A stretch of DNA of 64,000 bases from Lumbricus terrestris (lineage: Eukaryota > Annelida > Clitellata > Crassiclitellata > Lumbricidae): positions 2,869,355 through 2,933,354 of the forward strand of contig OX457040.1 of assembly GCA_949752735.1 (NCBI GenBank), in the 5' to 3' direction. Of this stretch, positions 59,725-64,000 are shown in pieces (positions within the stretch are counted from its first letter, which is position 1; every line of letters starts with the position of its first letter). The translations under genes and the position numbers were made by a program. The notes under the pieces are model-generated. The model had not been told where the DNA came from and searched no databases. It worked only from the letters and a program-made list of their open reading frames with translations.

Positions 59725-61242
59725 CTCTTCTTTTACGGGCTAAGTTCATGCCTGGACTCTTCCCTGTATAATCTCGTTCTGTGTAAACGTTTCTTTTCTC
59801 CCGGAGCTTCTGTGATGAAAGCGTTTCGAATAGTGTTTGCTGCGAAAGGTGATCACATGAATTTTTATATGTAGTATTATACGATACGACACTCAAAGCC
59901 AAAGGCAGAATAATAAAATTCACTGTCTATTTATACTATTTATATAACTAGTTCCACTCGTTTTAGAGGTGTACTAAAAGGACGATAATTTATCGCTTGC
60001 AGTGTTTTCAACATCTCAGGGCTATTGACGTCACAATCACTACATCCTCGAGAAACTTCTATTCGAACAGTTAATTGACATTTTGTGGAGACAAAAGCAC
60101 AACTTGAGAAGTTATGTATAATGTTTTATTACCATTTATATTGAACATCGCCATCTTTAGATCTGACTGTAACACCGTTTCTATAGCTCCAAAACATAGA
60201 TAATGTAAGCAGCAGATTCAGTGGTAGTCACAATTTGACGATACTGTGTGTTGTCTTTTCTCATTCTGTGAGATTTCAGTTCTGTATATTTTTTTATTAG
60301 GTATCACAATCCTATTTTTATCATCCATGTCGCTGGAATTTCATTCTTGCGATGACGCGGTAAGATCGACGATAAAACAATTGAAGCGGGGAAATACTAA
60401 AAACAATAAATTGATGTCCTAAGACACCTCAAAACGGCATAACATGGTTTTATAAATACCGCATAGGCTTGACAAACGATAGCTTCATTCATATAAGCGT
60501 AGAAGACGGGGTCCAGAGGGGGAAATGCTCCACCCAATTTCGGGCAAATGTGGTTTCGGGCAAACAGGCATGGTATTATTTTTCAGGCGCACATTGGTAA
60601 AACAGCTAAGATTTTCACGAAATGACTAAAAAAAGGTGAGCAGTTATTTCGGCTTGGAAATCGAAATGAGCAAAAAAAGGTAATCGAAAAATTTGGTCGA
60701 TGAAAAATGTTGGCGATTCACCGTCCTCTAAAAAATTTAAAATATACTTTTCAGGGCAAAGGTAAAAATATTTCCCCCCACTGCCGAAATGTCCCCTACG
60801 CCTATGTTTATTCAACTGTAATGCACCAAATGATGTCGTTTAATTAGCACAATAAAAAAATGAAGGCTAAGGGAAAATCACTTCGCCACTGGCCGTGATC
60901 TGGTAGATCTAGTCGAAAGTGTAAAGAAAGTAGAAGGGCGAGGTTTGCCATGATGAAGTAGGCATACCGTTAAACGCAAACTACTCGTCAAGGTGCAATT
61001 CCGTCTTTTCTCAATGTAGTCCTGGGAAGTATAGGAGAAGTGGTGAGGAAGGGATGCAGGAAGAAAAGTGGCGATACGGTCACGTGTGTTTGTCATTATA
61101 AACAGCTCCTTTCAGACTGATTTCATTTAACTAGTCAACAGGTCTCCAGGATTTAATGGTGTACAATAATTTCTTTTCCAGATTGTTGAATAAACTTTTA
61201 AACGGTTTCTTAAACACGTCTAAATAATATGCTTCCATACAG
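59725..61242. other. No recognised gene; hAT-like words near 60500-60800
   Basis: TGACTAAAAAAAGGTGAGCA (60623) and GAGCAAAAAAAGGTAATCG (60667) are like the hAT minisatellite words, but ends were not found. GTTTTAGAGGTGTACTAAAA (59960) and AAGACACCTCAAAACGGCAT (60421) are ACACCT-core motifs. Confidence 0.35.
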
Positions 61243-61604
61243 GGTGTCCCAATTGAACTGATAACTTTTTTGTGTTGGCAATTATACTTGTCGATTCTAA
61301 ATGAAACTCTATAAAAATTTCAGAGAATGTAAGGTGGATAAATGATCAAAATTTGCAGAAAATTTTATCCAATTCTGCGAATCGAGACAAATTCGATCCA
61401 AATGATGAAAGTAAGACATAATTGCGCAAGTGAATCAACATATGAGGCCAGCGAGAGTTGATCAGCTGGTGAATCGCGCGCAATGGCTTGAATATCATTT
61501 GCATAGACTAGATGGATAATGCTAGATTAGTGAAAGCGAAATGTAGGCCTATTATTTGGTCTTCTAGCTAGATTGATGAAGTTGCATTCACGCGTTTCTA
61601 TGTC
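61243..61604. other. Possible mariner-type end, otherwise no gene
   Basis: CAGGGTGTCCCAATTGAACT at 61242 resembles ends of mariner-type MITEs. No inverted partner was found within the window. Confidence 0.35.
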
Positions 61605-61717
61605 GTCGTAGTTGCTGTTTAACGTCACTTTGTGGTAACAAAGACCATTAGCGACGCCCTCCTCCTTTATCCAGGCTTGGGACTGGCACTGGCAGAGTGC
61701 GACCAGTGGCGGAATTG
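61605..61717 (-). repeat. GAGGAGGGCG-family repeat, well preserved
   Basis: GTAGTTGCTGTTTAACGTCA, ACAAAGACCATTAGCGACGC, CCTCCTCCTTTATCCAGGCT, TGGGACTGGCACTGGCAGAG. Confidence 0.78.
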
Positions 61718-61935
61718 CGTTTCTATGTAAACTCTGGAAATTGACATAATTATATTACTATAATATAGACACCATTAAGACGGTTTTTAATGCTTTTATA
61801 AATAACTAAACTTTAATTTTTATAGATGCATTTGAGTGTCATTTTGGACAAAAGAAAACTATGTAATATTACGGCGATTATTATAATGGCAATAGAAATA
61901 ATTTACAGGCATATGCCTATAAAGGAGAATGTATG
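61718..61935. other. No gene seen
   Basis: AT-rich spacer leading into the GTAT array. Confidence 0.4.
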
Positions 61936-62452
61936 CAGGTATGTATGTATGTATGTATGTATGTATGTATGTATGTATGTATGTATGTATGTATGTATGT
62001 ATGTATGTATGTATGTATGTATGTATGTATGTATGTATGTATGTATGTATGTATGTATGTATGTATGTATGTATGTATGTATGTATGTATGTATGTATGT
62101 ATGTATGTATGTATGTATGTATGTATGTATGTATGTATGTATGTATGTATGTATGTATGTATGTATGTATGTATGTATGTATGTATGTATGTATGTATGT
62201 ATGTATGTATGTATGTATGTATGTATGTATGTATGTATGTATGTATGTATGTATGTATGTATGTATGTATGTATGTATGCATGCATGCATGCATGCATGC
62301 ATGCATGCATGCATGCATGTATGCATGCATGCATGCATGTATGTATGTGTGTATGTATGTATGTATGTATGTATGTATTTATGTATGTATGTATGTATGT
62401 ATGTATGTATGTATGTATGTATGCAGCCTATGTATGTATGTATGTATGTGTG
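61936..62452. repeat. (GTAT)n microsatellite with GCAT block
   Basis: About 340 bp of nearly perfect GTAT, then a GCAT block (about 62279-62338, self-complementary ATGC units), then GTAT again with scattered variants and an AGCC interruption. All frames here are artefacts. Confidence 0.97.
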
Positions 62453-62521
62453 TCCAGAATGAACGCCCACAGTTTCAAAGCAATTGACCTGAAATTTTGC
62501 ATTATTATAACAATTTTATAA

Positions 62522-62568
62522 TGCTGCTCACTCGATATAATATATTTTATTATATGGAGTGAGCAGCA
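62522..62568. repeat. 47 bp near-palindrome
   Basis: TGCTGCTCACTC at the left and GAGTGAGCAGCA at the right, perfect 12 bp arms with AT-rich partly complementary centre (GATATAATATATTTTATTAT). Confidence 0.85.
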
Positions 62569-62709
62569 GTTATCTATCTGTTGAGGTCACAGCATTATCA
62601 CCTTGTAACGAAATGATTGTCATGGACTGAAGCCATGTTACGGTAACAGAAGTCGTTGTTAACGTTGTGTCAATTTGTTGTGGTTGATGGTCAAGCACAT
62701 AGTGTGATA

Positions 62710-62780
62710 GCCTAAGATAATTATCGTCGCCCTCATTTCTTATTCAAGCTTGGGACTGGCTCTACCACAGATTGCATTGT
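62710..62780 (-). repeat. GAGGAGGGCG-family copy
   Basis: AATTATCGTCGCCCTCATTT, TTCAAGCTTGGGACTGGCTC. Confidence 0.55.
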
Positions 62781-62879
62781 TATGGAGTCTCCTTATTCCG
62801 ATTATGTAATCACCGTGTTATTATTGTGCGATTATGTGTGTTATTGTTGTTCTTATTCATATTTCTTTGTTTTATTCTT

Positions 62880-64000
62880 TCTTCGGATGTCGGTTATGCG
62901 GGACCGTTTATCGGCACACTCGACTGTGTACGTATAAGGCTATAAGCCATCGATAGGTAAGCAACGTATTGTGTAAATGGGACAAACATTGAAATAACGC
63001 AACCTTTTTACTTTATTATGCGTAGGAATGTATTTCCAAGGTGTCCAATAACATCCGCGATTTGTTATATTTCACATTCAAAATACGCTACAGTTGAGCA
63101 TTATTACGCTGTAACAGGGCCGAGACAAAAGGGACAGCGGGGAAGGTCTCCTCAAAGTTTGCGGTGGAGTAAGGGTAGATGCTTATAATCCTCCAATATG
63201 CTATAAATATTTTATACAGCTTTATTCACTGTTTTTTCCACATAATCAGCAATTTTATAAGGATGACACCTTGATAATGATGCCATAACACTGTGCAAAT
63301 TAAATGAAAATCAAACAATATGGGGTACATTTATAGAGGTCTTATACCACGTCTCTGAGCGCTGAGTTGCACTGTTAAGATGACCAAATAATTAGATCAC
63401 ACTGCTCAGAAAATATTGAATGATGAACTCATCGATGCATTACAAATTACTATATCTGAAAACATTCAAAATCCAGGGGTGGTGAGTGGTGACCACCACT
63501 TATTATTAATTTTGGTAGTCGAGATAAAAAAAAAAGTTGATTACCCAAGGATTAAATATGTGCTTAAAATTTAATTATTGACTGTGCAGAGTTTAGCAAT
63601 ATGGCGTGGGTGCCGATGTCTTCAGGTTTAATTTATATCTTCGTGATTCCTTCCTTCCAATCTGATTGTCATAATGAAAGAAACTAACTTACTTCGTTTC
63701 GAGTACCAGAGTCGTTGACAGCGACGTAATAATTACATGCGACGCGAGATGCAGAAACATGATTGAGCGGCGTTAACAGAATTATTTATAACTGACTGTG
63801 AAAATTCCTTAAAGGTGTCTAAAATGAATGTCCTTTATGGGACGTTATTTAACTGTTCAATCGTCGATATACATTTAACTTACTCACCTCCGCGATTTCA
63901 ATTATTTGTCTTGTCGCTAGATGTCTCCGAAATTCTGATGCAATAAAAATCTTCGATGTTGAACGTGGTTAATTGCAACTATACTGAGTTCACTACACGA
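62880..64000. repeat. Uninterrupted copy of the end repeat, running off the window
   Basis: 62880-63121 matches 328-557 and 63122-64000 matches 9164-10250 with no gap between (GTAACAGGGCCGAGACAAAA at the join). It lacks the LINE at 9893-10130. Function unknown; no coding sequence recognised in either copy. Confidence 0.85.

Noticed and set aside
61826..62521. 231-, 203- and 184-codon open frames
   Set aside because: They are six-frame readings of a perfect GTAT/GCAT microsatellite; a 4 bp unit without stop codons is open in all frames.

Overview
This is eukaryotic, repeat-dominated DNA. I found no bacterial-type operon, no CRISPR array, no genuine tRNA or rRNA gene and no convincing intact host gene. 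Almost everything recognisable is a mobile element or a decayed copy of one: L2/CR1-like and RTE-like non-LTR retrotransposons, tRNA-derived SINEs, hAT, piggyBac and Tc1/mariner DNA transposons, minisatellites and long tetranucleotide arrays. The combination (AT-rich background, L2-type GCGCTATATAAAT tails, SINEs sharing that tail, RTE elements, many non-autonomous hATs) suggests an animal, most likely a marine invertebrate. The phylum cannot be fixed from the sequence alone.

Layout. 1-10.3 kb: L2-like 3' fragments, a tract repeated at the far end of the window (328-557 and 9164-10250 against 62880-64000), two telomere-like TTAGGG tracts facing each other, SINEs, and a 4.1 kb hAT (4051-8154) carrying three LINE pieces and a minisatellite. 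10.3-24 kb: a MITE, a G-rich tract split by a hAT (12358-13496), a composite repeat with a tRNA-derived SINE (14530-15545), several SINEs and C-rich arrays. 24.35-29.73 kb: a 5.4 kb insertion with inverted terminal arrays of a TTTTGGCGCC repeat and a 10 bp target duplication, containing minisatellites, RTE pieces and a piggyBac-like element; an uninterrupted paralogue of its target lies at 31.14-31.9 kb. 30-38 kb: L2 and RTE fragments, inverted Tc1 pieces, GATA array. 38-50.5 kb: CATA arrays, an unknown degraded coding region, four hATs with exact or near-exact 8 bp duplications, and an RTE reverse transcriptase split by one of them. 50.5-64 kb: a TA-flanked transposon with repeated GGGGCACCTTGATC motifs, a mariner deletion derivative, L2 and Tc1 remnants, a piggyBac element nested in a piggyBac transposase relic, a GTAT array, and the second copy of the end repeat.

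How the parts relate. The L2-like LINE (4801-6530) and the SINE family at 1253, 2977, 8405, 13908 and 58606 share the same 3' tail, the expected relationship between a SINE and the LINE that mobilises it. The hATs, piggyBacs and MITEs lack usable transposases here and would depend on enzymes supplied elsewhere. Nesting and paralogous empty sites give a relative order for many insertions.
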